A stretch of 64,000 nt of DNA from Winogradskyella alexanderae (GTDB lineage: Bacteria > Bacteroidota > Bacteroidia > Flavobacteriales > Flavobacteriaceae): the NCBI RefSeq assembly GCF_020166335.1, contig NZ_JAIUJR010000008.1, positions 62,001 to 126,000 of the forward strand. The letters run 5' to 3'. The position numbers and the translations under genes are program-made. Under the pieces are notes generated by a model, which was not told the origin of the DNA, did no database searches, and saw nothing but the letters and a program-made list of their open reading frames with translations. Of this stretch, positions 18,092 through 27,798 are shown piece by piece. Position 1 is the stretch's first letter. The number at the start of each line of letters is the position of its first letter.

Positions 18092-18967
18092 TTATTTTGG
18101 AAACGCTGTAATTTCCATAGCGGCCGATGCCACTTCTAACTTTCCATTAGAATCCCTAATTGTTGAAAGCACACGCTCATAGATCCAATCTTTAGTGCCA
18201 CCTCTCTTGTTATAATGGACCACATATCTTAAAGTCAATGTAATCCAGTTTTCGTCAAATCTCATAAAGACAAAAGGATCAACGCGTGCATGTTCAACCA
18301 AATATTTTGTTGTCATATTATGCCAATGTTCTTCAGCAACTTGCACGAAATCGCCTTGAGCTTCTATTAATATCTCAAGGAATTTCTCTTTTGCATATAT
18401 GAAATCACAATGTGTTTTAATAGGTATTTGGATTTCATCCCAAAGAAATGGGAAATCTCCAGAATAATTATGTACTGGTGCTTTAAATATAAAGCTATTT
18501 GCTACTTTAGTAATTCTACCATTATAGCGGTCACCATTAATCCAATCGCCAGTTTCCATTAATGATGTTCTTAGAAGTCCTACATCAATTACATCACCTT
18601 TAATCCCACCTAACATGACACGATCTCCAACTTTAAAAAAGCTTGAAGAGTGTAAGACAAGATACCCAGCAAAACTTGCAATGACTTCTTGAAAGGCAAA
18701 CGCCACTCCTGCCCCTGCAACACCAAGTAATACATTTAGGGCAGACAATTGACTACTGAAAACAACAAGAGTAACCACAAGAGCAGAAACATAACCAATG
18801 ACGTTCACAAATTTTCGAGCACGATATTTAGAACTTGTGTCTTCTATATGACGCGGAATAATTCGCTTAATCAATTTAGAAATAATGATAATTGCTATAA
18901 TTGATATAACAACCGTTATGATATTAATGCCTAAAGGTGTTTTAAAGAATTTGATGATCTCTTCCAT
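18092..18967 (-). CDS. Small MscS-family mechanosensitive channel
   Basis: The 291-residue protein has three N-terminal membrane helices (about 10-30, 52-72 and 75-108). The last is the Gly/Ala-rich pore helix (LNVLLGVAGAGVAFAFQEVIASFAGYLVL), followed by the MscS beta domain (FKVGDRVMLGGIKGDVIDVGLLRTSLMETG) and the NSFIFKAPVHNYS block. Size is that of classical MscS. It is one of two MscS proteins in this window and belongs to the eleven-gene envelope cluster (22 bp after the 18990-20414 gene). Confidence 0.88.
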   Translation of the reverse strand: MEEIIKFFKTPLGINIITVVISIIAIIIISKLIKRIIPRHIEDTSSKYRARKFVNVIGYVSALVVTLVVFSSQLSALNVLLGVAGAGVAFAFQEVIASFAGYLVLHSSSFFKVGDRVMLGGIKGDVIDVGLLRTSLMETGDWINGDRYNGRITKVANSFIFKAPVHNYSGDFPFLWDEIQIPIKTHCDFIYAKEKFLEILIEAQGDFVQVAEEHWHNMTTKYLVEHARVDPFVFMRFDENWITLTLRYVVHYNKRGGTKDWIYERVLSTIRDSNGKLEVASAAMEITAFPK

Positions 18968-18989
18968 GATATATTCCTCTCAAATTGAA

Positions 18990-20414
18990 TTAATAGTTAA
19001 AAACAATGTTAACAAAAGCACCCGTCCAGGTATCTGTGGTATCCGTTAGCGCAGTAATTCCATCTCCTGCCAACCCAACACTAAATCCTGCATTAAAAAA
19101 TATGTTCTTATTGATTACTCGGTTGTACTCTATAAAGAAATCATCTCCCAAACCTCGTTCAGTTACACCTGATACAACGGTAGAACCACCATCTGAAAAG
19201 TCTACCCTAGCCGCTTGACCGAACTGAATTGGACTTCTAAGTTGATGAACTGCAATATTTGTATAACGCAAAGTAATAATATCTCGTGGTGAGGGTACCA
19301 TTCTAAAACTAAATGTAAAAGCCTTAACGTTTGAATTAATAAATACCATTGATGATTTTGAGCCCGTGGACCAGGCACTAGGAGAACCTTCATAGTATAG
19401 AGGATCAAATCGTTCAAGACCTTCCGTATTTGGATCATCTCCTGAGAAGATCTGATAAGCCAGCATCAATGTAGGTCGCCACTTAACATTAGTAAGATCA
19501 TAGCCTATTTGGGCGCGACCTCCCCAAGCATTTAGATCAATCCTACTATTCCATTGGTAGGCAAAATCAATGGCTGTAAAGAAGTTTTCTAGTTCATTTT
19601 TAAAAGGGTAAGACTTACCATAAAAGTTAATGGCGTTTAAATCCTCCCTAGCACCAAATGTAATTTCTGGAGGTCCATCCCCATTGGGAGCAGCCTTTGG
19701 ATATGGTGCATTAGAACTAACAACATTCACATAACTTAGTCCTATATATTTATTTGCAGATTTGTATAAATTAACGTCAAAACCAACAATCTCATTTTCG
19801 GTATCATTAGACGGCAGTTCATTAGGATCAATATAAAATCCTGTAACATTAAGATCTTTTACTTTTAATTTTCCAACAGCTCCCATTTCCCAAGCCTTAC
19901 GTGGGCCAAATTTTAAGGCTCCTCGTTCAAATCCACTAACGCCTCCATTGGCGATGAGCATCCCAGTGCCAAGTTTTAATTCCTGAGCCCCAACTGAAAA
20001 GTCTAAACTACTGGTTTCGTTTAGAGCGAATTTATAACCAATATGTGCTTGTTCAATTGTGGTACGACCAGTATTGCCTTCGTCAAAAGCGTCGGTACCT
20101 AAAGTTGATGACCAAACCAAAGATATCTTTCCATATAAATTGGAAGTTTTAGAGTCTCCTGGAATAAACGAAAAGCCAAGACCTGGCTTTGCATAATTTT
20201 CAAACCATTGGGTGTCCGAGTCGTAATCCAGTTCTGGAACGTCTGCTAAATTCCAAAACAGATTATTCTCTGCAACCAAATTACTTCCAAATTGCAAGTA
20301 GCCCTGTACTTTGAATTTTTCAGAATCATGTAAGGTCAGAAAGTTTGTTTCCTGAGCACATAGTAGAGTACTACATATTAGGAAATTTAAAAATAGTAAT
20401 GGTTTTAATTTCAT
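18990..20414 (-). CDS. Outer-membrane porin-like beta-barrel protein
   Basis: The 474-residue protein has a signal peptide (1-21, ending LLCAQ) followed entirely by predicted amphipathic beta strands with many aromatic girdle residues. It closes with a terminal strand ending VNIVFNY. The pattern LKLGTGMLIANGG and KAWEMGAVGKLKV resembles alginate-export or OprD-like porins, but a family cannot be fixed. It may let small solutes through the outer membrane for the enzymes encoded nearby. It is flanked by the META lipoprotein and MscS genes in one run. Confidence 0.65.
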   Translation of the reverse strand: MKLKPLLFLNFLICSTLLCAQETNFLTLHDSEKFKVQGYLQFGSNLVAENNLFWNLADVPELDYDSDTQWFENYAKPGLGFSFIPGDSKTSNLYGKISLVWSSTLGTDAFDEGNTGRTTIEQAHIGYKFALNETSSLDFSVGAQELKLGTGMLIANGGVSGFERGALKFGPRKAWEMGAVGKLKVKDLNVTGFYIDPNELPSNDTENEIVGFDVNLYKSANKYIGLSYVNVVSSNAPYPKAAPNGDGPPEITFGAREDLNAINFYGKSYPFKNELENFFTAIDFAYQWNSRIDLNAWGGRAQIGYDLTNVKWRPTLMLAYQIFSGDDPNTEGLERFDPLYYEGSPSAWSTGSKSSMVFINSNVKAFTFSFRMVPSPRDIITLRYTNIAVHQLRSPIQFGQAARVDFSDGGSTVVSGVTERGLGDDFFIEYNRVINKNIFFNAGFSVGLAGDGITALTDTTDTWTGAFVNIVFNY

Positions 20415-20449
20415 AAGGTTGGTATATTATAGTTGGTAATATTTTTAGG

Positions 20450-21217
20450 TTAGTCGACTTTCATAAAAGCCAATACTTCCTCTTCATCTTTGTTAAAAAA
20501 TACTAAGATGTTGTCATCTGTAAATTTATAGTTATCAATATTCTTTAAAGCGTTTATATAACGTTGAGGGAACTCCATTTCAGGACACATTTTGCGAGTG
20601 CTGCCTACATTTCCGAGTGTAATTTTTTCTTCTGAAAGTTTTGAAATCGTTCCAAAATACTCATTACAACCATCGTTACCGTAAAATTTCATGTCTGTTG
20701 TGTTAAATTCTATCCTCGGTACTGTAACCATTCTATTAATAGGGTTTCCTTCAACCCTTACAGCACTCCATATATCATGTATTCTCATATTTTTCTTGGT
20801 ACCTGAATATTTTTTAAATTCTAAAATCACTTTTTCTGCACTATTTTTAAATGTTAGGCTAGAATCATTTACTTCATATATTTTTACTTGATTCATAAGA
20901 TTCACATATTGGTCCTCATAATTTCCTTCTACACACATTTTTAGTGTTGTGGCAATATTTTCAAGAACTATGTCTTTTTCTCCTAATTCAGAAATACTAC
21001 CTGTGTAACTATTGCAACCTGTGTTTCCACTTAACTGCATTTTAGCAAGATCAATCTGCAACATGGGTATTTGCATACTATCACTAAGAAGTTCACCATT
21101 GATTTTTTCCAATTGCCAATCGGACTGCAATAACGTATTCATAACTGTCTTAGATTCTTTTGAGTTACATGAGGTGATAAGAATTAAAATACTGAAAACA
21201 ATCCCGTTTTTTTTCAT
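20450..21217 (-). CDS. Lipoprotein with two META/HslJ-like domains
   Basis: The 255-residue protein has a short lipoprotein signal (ILILITSC, Cys16). It has two consecutive META (heat-shock protein HslJ-like) domains, at about 28-135 and 143-255. Each carries the signature Asn-x-Gly-Cys-Asn: SGNTGCNSYTGSISELGE in the first and YGNDGCNEYFGTISKLSE in the second. Each also has a second cysteine in the later strand (KMC). HslJ-type domains are linked to outer-membrane integrity and novobiocin or heat resistance in E. coli. The internal duplication is visible directly. It starts 3 bp from the preceding gene in the cluster. Confidence 0.8.
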   Translation of the reverse strand: MKKNGIVFSILILITSCNSKESKTVMNTLLQSDWQLEKINGELLSDSMQIPMLQIDLAKMQLSGNTGCNSYTGSISELGEKDIVLENIATTLKMCVEGNYEDQYVNLMNQVKIYEVNDSSLTFKNSAEKVILEFKKYSGTKKNMRIHDIWSAVRVEGNPINRMVTVPRIEFNTTDMKFYGNDGCNEYFGTISKLSEEKITLGNVGSTRKMCPEMEFPQRYINALKNIDNYKFTDDNILVFFNKDEEEVLAFMKVD

Positions 21218-21220
21218 GGT

Positions 21221-22399
21221 TTAGTCTGATTTAAATTTACGTTTACCTGTCAAATATCCTAGATAGAAGGGTAATCCCAATACTACCATAAAGAGTAAAA
21301 TAAAGTACAAGATTAAATTGCGTAGTGTTTTGCCTATACTATCAAAAGCATTTTCGATACCACTTTCAACCAAGGCATCTGCTTTAGTCAACAATGCAAT
21401 CCGTTCACGTTGAATAATCGAATCAAGCGCGACGCGTTCACGCGCCAACATCATATCAATATCTTGGACATCGGAAGACAAACTTTTCATAGCCGAACCA
21501 ATCTCATAATTCAAATTTCTGAATAACGGACTAATATTACTTCTGAATTCCTTGATTGCCTCTTCAATGGTCTCTGGGGAATTTTCTGCAACAACAATTA
21601 ATCGATTGAATTGAGCTTCGATTTCTGCGAGTTTTGCCTCAAAGGCAATTGAATCTAATCCTTTATCTTTTAGAATCATTTCAGCTTTCCAATTAAATCG
21701 TTTTCCCGATGCATCAGAGTAATAGCCAAATCTATTGGTTGCATCGGCTACAACCTCAGACAAAGTTCCTACAGTTTGAACTGCAGTACTATCCGGAATA
21801 TTCTTAAATTTTAGATAGGATTCACGTACTGATTGATGCTTAAACTCTTTTTGCATGAACAAAGGTGTATTCTCAGCATGTTCTTTTACAAAGTTTTTTA
21901 TTTGACTATATTCCTCCTTTGGAAGTACATTTAAGGCAATATTATCAATCTCTTTAATATTTTTATCAATGGCCTCTAAGGCGAGTCCTTTATGCGTTCC
22001 AAAAATGCCATCTAATTCAGGTAATTCCAAAGACTGTTTTGCTTCAAGGAAATAGGCCCATGTATCCATCAGAGCAACCTTAGGTTCGGTTTGAAAACTT
22101 ACTTTTCCCAATTCTTCAGAGGTTTGAATTTTCCAGTGTAACGTATTTATTTGAATATTCTTTTTGTCCGGGTACAGACTGGAGATACTGTCTGCAGCTA
22201 ATTCAACGCGATCCATAGCTGTTCTCGCAAAATTTTGTGTAAGTAACCTGGTGTTAAGCTCTCTAACTCCCAAAGGCTTTTGTTCACTTTCAATTTTAAC
22301 CAGAGAACATGACGTAACCAACAACATGATCGTCATAACTCTTAGTATTTTGAAAGCACGTTTTTTTTGTATTTGATGTTTGAATTGAAAGCTCAGCAT
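21221..22399 (-). CDS. Helical lipoprotein with C-terminal membrane anchor, unknown function
   Basis: The 392-residue protein has a lipobox MLLVTSC at about residues 25-31. An internal ATG at 22336 (MTIMLLVTSC) is an equally good start and would give a more usual signal length. The body is almost wholly alpha-helical with coiled-coil stretches (DRVELAADSISSLY, IEEAIKEFRSNISPLFRNL). It ends with one transmembrane helix (LILYFILLFMVVLGLPFYLGYL) and basic residues. It may span the periplasm as a tethered helical protein. No family was recognised; it lies 14 bp from the PsiE-like gene and 3 bp from the META gene. Confidence 0.6.
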   Translation of the reverse strand: MLSFQFKHQIQKKRAFKILRVMTIMLLVTSCSLVKIESEQKPLGVRELNTRLLTQNFARTAMDRVELAADSISSLYPDKKNIQINTLHWKIQTSEELGKVSFQTEPKVALMDTWAYFLEAKQSLELPELDGIFGTHKGLALEAIDKNIKEIDNIALNVLPKEEYSQIKNFVKEHAENTPLFMQKEFKHQSVRESYLKFKNIPDSTAVQTVGTLSEVVADATNRFGYYSDASGKRFNWKAEMILKDKGLDSIAFEAKLAEIEAQFNRLIVVAENSPETIEEAIKEFRSNISPLFRNLNYEIGSAMKSLSSDVQDIDMMLARERVALDSIIQRERIALLTKADALVESGIENAFDSIGKTLRNLILYFILLFMVVLGLPFYLGYLTGKRKFKSD

Positions 22400-22413
22400 A
22401 GTAATGAAATGGT

Positions 22414-22902
22414 TTAATGACCAGAATCGTCATTCTGATTTTGTTTCTTTAAATTGGTTAGCTTTTTGATGATAGATGGTTTATTAAAATAATTTAGAGC
22501 ACCAAGTACAAGCACTAATATCGAAATACCTATTAGTTCATTCCCATGTATATGTTCTAAATCCAAGGTAAAGAGATGTCTAACAATGGCAATCATTGCA
22601 ATCTCATAAATTATCACCAGATATTTAGAATGTGCTTCAGACTTAACAAAAACAAAGAAGGACTGGATCAATTCAATGATAATGGTTAACATTAGAATAC
22701 CTGCGATAAATCTTTGGACATGATTAACAAATAAACCGGAGGTATCTACCCGATCTGTCGAAAAATCAAACACCACCAGACTATTCGTTAGTGTTCGCCA
22801 GATTAACACGATAAGTTCAACCGTTGAAAAGATTAGAATAATAAATAGAGCGACTATAATTACCCAATAAAATCCCTTAATCAGTTTTTCAATTATACTC
22901 AT
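22414..22902 (-). CDS. PsiE-family four-helix membrane protein
   Basis: The 162 residues contain four hydrophobic helices (about 10-32, 60-82, 90-110 and 118-138). The pattern of the phosphate-starvation-inducible PsiE family is visible, with the conserved VIIYEIAMIAIVRHLFTLD core and an AGILMLTIIIELI helix. The function of PsiE is not known. The protein ends in a charged cytosolic tail (KNQNDDSGH). It lies within the eleven-gene cluster, 18 bp after the PCMD gene. Confidence 0.75.
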   Translation of the reverse strand: MSIIEKLIKGFYWVIIVALFIILIFSTVELIVLIWRTLTNSLVVFDFSTDRVDTSGLFVNHVQRFIAGILMLTIIIELIQSFFVFVKSEAHSKYLVIIYEIAMIAIVRHLFTLDLEHIHGNELIGISILVLVLGALNYFNKPSIIKKLTNLKKQNQNDDSGH

Positions 22903-22920
22903 AGATACATCACTAATTAA

Positions 22921-23982
22921 TTAGTATATAAGTTCCAAGTTATTGATCCATAATTCGCTTCCTATTGCTCCAGTGAAGAAGTCTCCAAGAGCACTTGAAG
23001 AAAATACAACCGTGATATGCGTAGGTGTATCTGAGGGATTTCCCCAGAATTCCCCTTCACGAATGTTTGCATATTCGAACTCAGGATCTGCTGAAGTGAG
23101 TTCTCCATATTTCACTGGGATCTCAATGGTAGTCCAATCTTGAACGGTATTAGCACTACGGAACCAACCAGTACCTATACGCTCCACAGTATCTCCTTCT
23201 CTTTTTTCTAACAAAACGTAGATATCACATTGATCGCCCCCTGATAAAGAATTCCCGTCAGCATCTTCATAGGAGTCCCCTGGTAGATATCTATATTCTA
23301 CCCTAAAGGCATCTGGGCGACCATTAAATGGTGTGCCAAAATCTATGTTTGATCTAGGGTCTGTAGGATTTGGAAAGCCCTCTGTAAATCTGCCTGTAAA
23401 TAATGTGGCCGCTGCCATTCGTACCAGTAAAGGAGCGGCTACACTGGTAAGTTTTACTGCAAAATCACCATTACCAAGATCTTCTGGATTTGTATTTGCA
23501 TCTCCTGCTATGGCTAATGCACGATTAGCGGTTCCCCAAACCGTATTATCTGCACTTTCTCCTGGTTGTTGATAACTTCCGACTGCATACCATAGGTCAA
23601 AATCACTATTTGGTAATTGTGGATTGGGTAAAGCAGGAATAGCTGTCACAGTCCATATCGCGGTTGAATTATTCTCTGCTGTAACCGTATAATTTACAGG
23701 TTGAGTAAAATCCTGTGGACTATCCTTAGATGGTGATATCTCAGCGAGATTGGAGATCTCAATCAAAGATGGTACTACCCCAGTAAGACCTGCTTCTTCA
23801 CTCATTGGAATAATGATCGTTTTATCTGCAATATTTATAGTGGTCAAACCTGCCTGACCAGGCAATTGAAAGGCCTTAATATCATTGAAAGGTGACTTAT
23901 CAAACGCATCGTCACTTATACAATTAGTAAAAGTGGATACTAAAAAGATCAGTAATAGAAAGGAAGATATATATTGTTTCAT
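22921..23982 (-). CDS. PCMD-domain lipoprotein (putative carbohydrate-binding)
   Basis: The 353-residue protein has a lipoprotein signal ending FTNC (Cys21). An Ig-like DUF5018-type domain at about 35-115 (FQLPGQAGLTTINIADKTI, then YTVTAENNSTAIWTVT) is followed by a C-terminal beta-sandwich of the PCMD type ('putative carbohydrate metabolism domain', about 120-353). Block landmarks are NSDFDLWYAVGSYQQ, WGTANRALA, FRVEYRYLPGD and TGAIGSELWINNLELIY. PCMD proteins occur on Bacteroidota surfaces and are thought to bind glycans; enzymatic activity is not established. Confidence 0.75.
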   Translation of the reverse strand: MKQYISSFLLLIFLVSTFTNCISDDAFDKSPFNDIKAFQLPGQAGLTTINIADKTIIIPMSEEAGLTGVVPSLIEISNLAEISPSKDSPQDFTQPVNYTVTAENNSTAIWTVTAIPALPNPQLPNSDFDLWYAVGSYQQPGESADNTVWGTANRALAIAGDANTNPEDLGNGDFAVKLTSVAAPLLVRMAAATLFTGRFTEGFPNPTDPRSNIDFGTPFNGRPDAFRVEYRYLPGDSYEDADGNSLSGGDQCDIYVLLEKREGDTVERIGTGWFRSANTVQDWTTIEIPVKYGELTSADPEFEYANIREGEFWGNPSDTPTHITVVFSSSALGDFFTGAIGSELWINNLELIY

Positions 23983-24016
23983 TTTTATATTCTAAAAGTT
24001 ATCATTGGTATTTCGT

Positions 24017-24733
24017 CTAGAAATAATAGGCTACTCCCAAATTCAATTCTAGTAAATTCAACTTAAGATCTATTTTGGTTTCAGAAATACGCTGTCGGTT
24101 GGCTTCATCATTATTAGTTACTAATTCCTCAACTCGAGTTGAAAACCCCGCAACATTTACACGTGTTTCAAATGCCCAATTCTTTGTAAAGAACAAGGCT
24201 ACTCCAGGGCTAACACCTACATCAAATTCAAAGAAATCGCTTTCAATCTTATCGACATTATCACTACGGTAGATTCTCTGCAGAGACTCACCAAATGTGA
24301 ATCCAAGTTCAGTCTGAACCAAAATTTGCAATTTGCCTTTACCTAAAGGAATATAATTCCTCATATTTGGCGTTATTGACAAACCGCGTTGCAATCTTTT
24401 CGAATTCAATTCGGCATCATTCTCATCTGTGTAAAGAATATCTTCTTTCGATTCACCATAGCCTAATGACAAACCAAGAGTAAAGTTATCTTTAATGGCA
24501 TATCCACCATTACCAACTATCCTGAAGGTATATCGCTCCTGATCTATTACCTGCCGCAATAATTGGTCTTCATTCTCTGCATTTCTGCTATTCAGTGAAA
24601 ACGTTAAAGATGTGTAATATCTGCCTTTAGTAATCCCATATTCGGTTTCAGACAAATCTTGATCTTGTCCATGGGTATTAAAAAACAGGCTTAAACCAAT
24701 TAAAAATATGAAGTTATGTCGAAGTTTAATCAT
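24017..24733 (-). CDS. Small outer-membrane beta-barrel protein
   Basis: The 238-residue protein has a signal peptide (1-23, ending NTHGQ) and a barrel of about eight strands. Recurrent aromatic/Gly patterns are visible (YTFRIVGNGGYAIKDNFTLGLSLGYG, VGVSPGVALFFTKNWAFETRVN), with a terminal strand LELNLGVAYYF. It matches the general shape of porin-family (OMP_b-brl) proteins. No substrate is suggested. It lies 15 bp downstream of the serine hydrolase gene and 34 bp upstream of the PCMD gene. Confidence 0.65.
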   Translation of the reverse strand: MIKLRHNFIFLIGLSLFFNTHGQDQDLSETEYGITKGRYYTSLTFSLNSRNAENEDQLLRQVIDQERYTFRIVGNGGYAIKDNFTLGLSLGYGESKEDILYTDENDAELNSKRLQRGLSITPNMRNYIPLGKGKLQILVQTELGFTFGESLQRIYRSDNVDKIESDFFEFDVGVSPGVALFFTKNWAFETRVNVAGFSTRVEELVTNNDEANRQRISETKIDLKLNLLELNLGVAYYF

Positions 24734-24748
24734 AGAAATTAATTTGAA

Positions 24749-26044
24749 TCATTTAGATAATAAGTATTTAGCAACTGCATGATAGGCTGGTAGCGATGTA
24801 GGATCTATCTTAGAATTCTTCGCTTCCGGATGAGAAGAAAATCGCACCAAAACCATCTCGGCTTTTGGATCAATATAAATAGTTTGCCCATGCACGCCTC
24901 TTGCGGCAAAAGCTCCATGTTCATTATGAGTGTGCCACCACATATTGCGATAACTCCATCCTTTTAAAGAGGAATAAGCAGATTTACTGAAGGCCTCTTT
25001 GTCACCACCATTCATAATATCTTCAATAAGTTCCTGAGGTAAAATCTGTTTTCTATTAAACTTACCCTTTTTTCGTATCATTTCACCAAACATTGCCATA
25101 TCTCTCATATTGGCACTAAAACCACCACCTGCAAAGGCGATTCCAGCCCCATCAATCTGAAAGTAACCATCATAATGGGTCCCAAGCGGCTGCCAGATAC
25201 GTTCTGACAATAACTCAGGAATACTTTTACCAGTGACTCTCGAGACAATCCATCCCATTACATCCGTATTGACAGTCTTGTACCCAAATATTTCACCATG
25301 CTCACCTTCCTTTTGTACAGTTTTTAAATACTCATAATAATTGGAAGGACCATTCTCTATTTTAGAAAATGGATTTCCTGCAGCCGAAAATGCCCATATC
25401 TCGGCCTTTGGATTTGAATAGTCTTCACTATACTTCAGTCCGGTGGTCATATCCAAAATCTCCCTTATCGTTGCATCACCAAATGCAGAACCTTTAAGTT
25501 CTGGAATATAGTAAGCTCCTCTCTTATTTTCATCTAGCAAACCCTCTTCAACTAAAAGGCCACCTAAAGTACCTGTAAATGTCTTACTTACAGACATAGC
25601 CGCGTGAAGACCATCGGGTTTTAATTCACCAAAATACTTTTCATAGACTATTTTGCCCTTGTGCAGAATAAGCATCCCATCGGTATAGTTCTTAGAAAGT
25701 GATTCTCTCCATAACATCGGTTTAGGATCATTTGTTGGCATAAATGCAATGTTATCTATAGCATTATCGAGCCTTACTTTAAATTTATAGCGTTTACCAT
25801 TAGAAGCCTTAACTACAGTAGTTGGCATAAACTGTCGCATATGACAAACACTATAGCGTAATGCTGGAAACCGAAAGAAACTTCCATCAATAGCAGAAAC
25901 TATTTTATCATCTGATGGAGGAAAACCCTGCATCCAACCCATTTTTACTGGGTCTGATTCATTAAAATCCAAGTAGTTTTGCCCAAATATATTGGCTTGG
26001 ATACTTGCCATTAAAACTAGAAAAGAAAAGCGTAATTTTCGCAT
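24749..26044 (-). CDS. Exported serine hydrolase of the beta-lactamase / class C family
   Basis: The 431-residue protein has a signal peptide ending IFGQ. The catalytic SxxK motif is S-V-S-K within AAMSVSKTFTGTLGG. The preceding block MLILHKGKIVYEKYFGELKPDG and the following IREILDMTTGLKYSEDYSNP (a possible Tyr-x-Asn region) are typical of penicillin-binding-protein-like esterases and 6-aminohexanoate-dimer hydrolases. GVHGQTIYIDPKAEMVLVRFSS stands where the KTG-like strand is expected (HGQ instead). It probably acts in the periplasm on an amide or ester. It is the second gene of the cluster, 3 bp after the first. Confidence 0.83.
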   Translation of the reverse strand: MRKLRFSFLVLMASIQANIFGQNYLDFNESDPVKMGWMQGFPPSDDKIVSAIDGSFFRFPALRYSVCHMRQFMPTTVVKASNGKRYKFKVRLDNAIDNIAFMPTNDPKPMLWRESLSKNYTDGMLILHKGKIVYEKYFGELKPDGLHAAMSVSKTFTGTLGGLLVEEGLLDENKRGAYYIPELKGSAFGDATIREILDMTTGLKYSEDYSNPKAEIWAFSAAGNPFSKIENGPSNYYEYLKTVQKEGEHGEIFGYKTVNTDVMGWIVSRVTGKSIPELLSERIWQPLGTHYDGYFQIDGAGIAFAGGGFSANMRDMAMFGEMIRKKGKFNRKQILPQELIEDIMNGGDKEAFSKSAYSSLKGWSYRNMWWHTHNEHGAFAARGVHGQTIYIDPKAEMVLVRFSSHPEAKNSKIDPTSLPAYHAVAKYLLSK

Positions 26045-26047
26045 GTG

Positions 26048-26824
26048 TCAAAAGTTTTTCGTGATACCAAATGAAATTAAAAGCCCTCTGTTGTCTAAAG
26101 TCTCCCTTTTTATTGGAAATTCCGCAACAGAAGTGATGTTAAAGCCTCCTCCAAGTGATTTACCTATTATAGGCGAAAAAACTAGGTCGAAGTTGTTATT
26201 TTCGAAATCGTTGATAATTCTGGGTTCGAATACAAAGAACCAGCCAGAGCTCATAAATTTTGCCAAAAAAGTCCTGATTGTAAAAACACTTAAGGCTGGG
26301 AAATCAATATTTCTTGATAAATGAAAAAGATATTGAGGCTGTATTGCAAAAAACAAACTGGAATTAATCGTGTAAGAATAGGTTAAAGATGGATTAACTG
26401 AAAAATATTGACTTCCAAAACCTAAAGGTCCTGTTGGCAAAGTAAACTCAGCGGCGCCTGCAAGTGCATGTTTCCCTTTTACATAAAAGGCATTTAAAAT
26501 AGAAAAACGTAAATCACCAGCTTTGGTTTCGAAAGTTCCGCTGGGCAACCCATTATTGAGGGTTATAATTTCTGGCTTTAAAGCAAAACTCCATCGATTA
26601 ACACCAATTGTAAAATTCAATCGGTTATTTATTTGGGCTCTGTTATCTGATTTGTCATAATACCATATGGAATAGACCAGTTTAGTTACCACTCGAGTAG
26701 GATCGACACCCGACTGCGTTCTCAATGTCTCAAGTTTCGTAGAGTCTTGAGCCTGTTGCCCCAAGCAGACAAAACAAAACATCCAAAGTAAAATAGCAAG
26801 AGAAAGAGTGCTTCTGCGAAACAT
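26048..26824 (-). CDS. Outer-membrane beta-barrel protein, first gene of the envelope cluster
   Basis: The 258-residue protein has a signal peptide (1-23, ending VCLGQ) and a barrel with strand patterns such as NNRLNFTIGVNRWSFALKPEI, HALAGAAEFTLPTGPLGFG and SSLFFAIQPQYLFHLS. It ends LLISFGITKNF. No family was recognised. It is the promoter-proximal gene of the run 26824-15311. It is separated from the divergent TetR-like gene by about 190 bp of A/T-rich DNA, which probably carries the control region. Confidence 0.6.
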   Translation of the reverse strand: MFRRSTLSLAILLWMFCFVCLGQQAQDSTKLETLRTQSGVDPTRVVTKLVYSIWYYDKSDNRAQINNRLNFTIGVNRWSFALKPEIITLNNGLPSGTFETKAGDLRFSILNAFYVKGKHALAGAAEFTLPTGPLGFGSQYFSVNPSLTYSYTINSSLFFAIQPQYLFHLSRNIDFPALSVFTIRTFLAKFMSSGWFFVFEPRIINDFENNNFDLVFSPIIGKSLGGGFNITSVAEFPIKRETLDNRGLLISFGITKNF

Positions 26825-27012
26825 GGCTGATGGTGTTAGAGTTATTTTGTTTCGATTTAGGAAATCACTATTTCATGTACCATTAGCACAGAAACAGTTG
26901 TTTACAATATAAAAAAAATAAAATTTTTTTTTATATTTTTTTGATAAAGTTATTTTTTGGATAATAAGAGCTTACAAATAAATATCTTATATTGTTATTA
27001 ATAATCATAGAT

Positions 27013-27651
27013 ATGACCAAATTTAGTAAGGGTGAAAAGACCAAAAAAACTATTGTTAAAAGAGTCAATAAACTTTTTAACAAAAAAGAAATGCTCTTAA
27101 CTTGGGATGAAATGGCCGCTGAACTTAATTTAAGTAGAAGTATAATCACCAATTATTTTCCAAGGAAGGAACTTTTGATTCTGGCAATATATTATGAGTT
27201 TGAACATACGCTTAAGCTATTTCTTAAGAATCATAACCAAAATTCTGAAGCCACTAGTTTACAGCATCTCAAAGTATATTATTCTGGTGTTATGGATTTG
27301 TTGTTTGAGTATCGTTTTTCGATTTCTTACGTTTTGGTTAATCCTATGAATGATGAAGCTTTGAGAAGTCATTTGGATAGCACTTATGAAAACAATAAGA
27401 TTAGACTTCTTGATAGAATAAAAAATCTTGTGAAATTTGGCATTATAAACAAAGCGCTATTAAAAGATGACAACTTCTCCTCGTTCACTTTTCAGCACAC
27501 AAACTTGCTAACTACTTGGGTTATTAGCTATCGTTTATATGATAAAAACTTAGGGTATAAAAAAATGAAACCTATTTACCTCAAAGGTGTTTTAGACTGC
27601 TACTTGCCTTACTTAACGTCAAAAGGCAAATTTGATTATGATAATCTTTAA
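27013..27651 (+). CDS. TetR/AcrR-like transcriptional regulator
   Basis: Starting at ATG 27013 (MTKFSKGEKTKK) the protein has 212 residues; an upstream in-frame start at 26992 is less likely. The N-terminal helix-turn-helix is at about 30-60 (TWDEMAAELNLSRSIITNYFPRKELLILAIYYEFEHTL), with the TetR-typical 'NYF..KE.L' in the recognition helix. The remainder is helical and probably binds a ligand. It is divergent from the eleven-gene envelope cluster, so it is the natural candidate for its regulator. The ligand is unknown. Confidence 0.75.
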   Translation: MTKFSKGEKTKKTIVKRVNKLFNKKEMLLTWDEMAAELNLSRSIITNYFPRKELLILAIYYEFEHTLKLFLKNHNQNSEATSLQHLKVYYSGVMDLLFEYRFSISYVLVNPMNDEALRSHLDSTYENNKIRLLDRIKNLVKFGIINKALLKDDNFSSFTFQHTNLLTTWVISYRLYDKNLGYKKMKPIYLKGVLDCYLPYLTSKGKFDYDNL

Positions 27652-27798
27652 TTGAACTTTTATCAAATTTATTCTTGATCGCATTAATTACAACTTTATT
27701 TAATTTGAAAAACACAACCAAGCTTTGCAGTATTGTTTGAAGTTAAATGAACACAAATTTTTTTTAAATTATAGGCCATTTATTAAACATATAAAATC

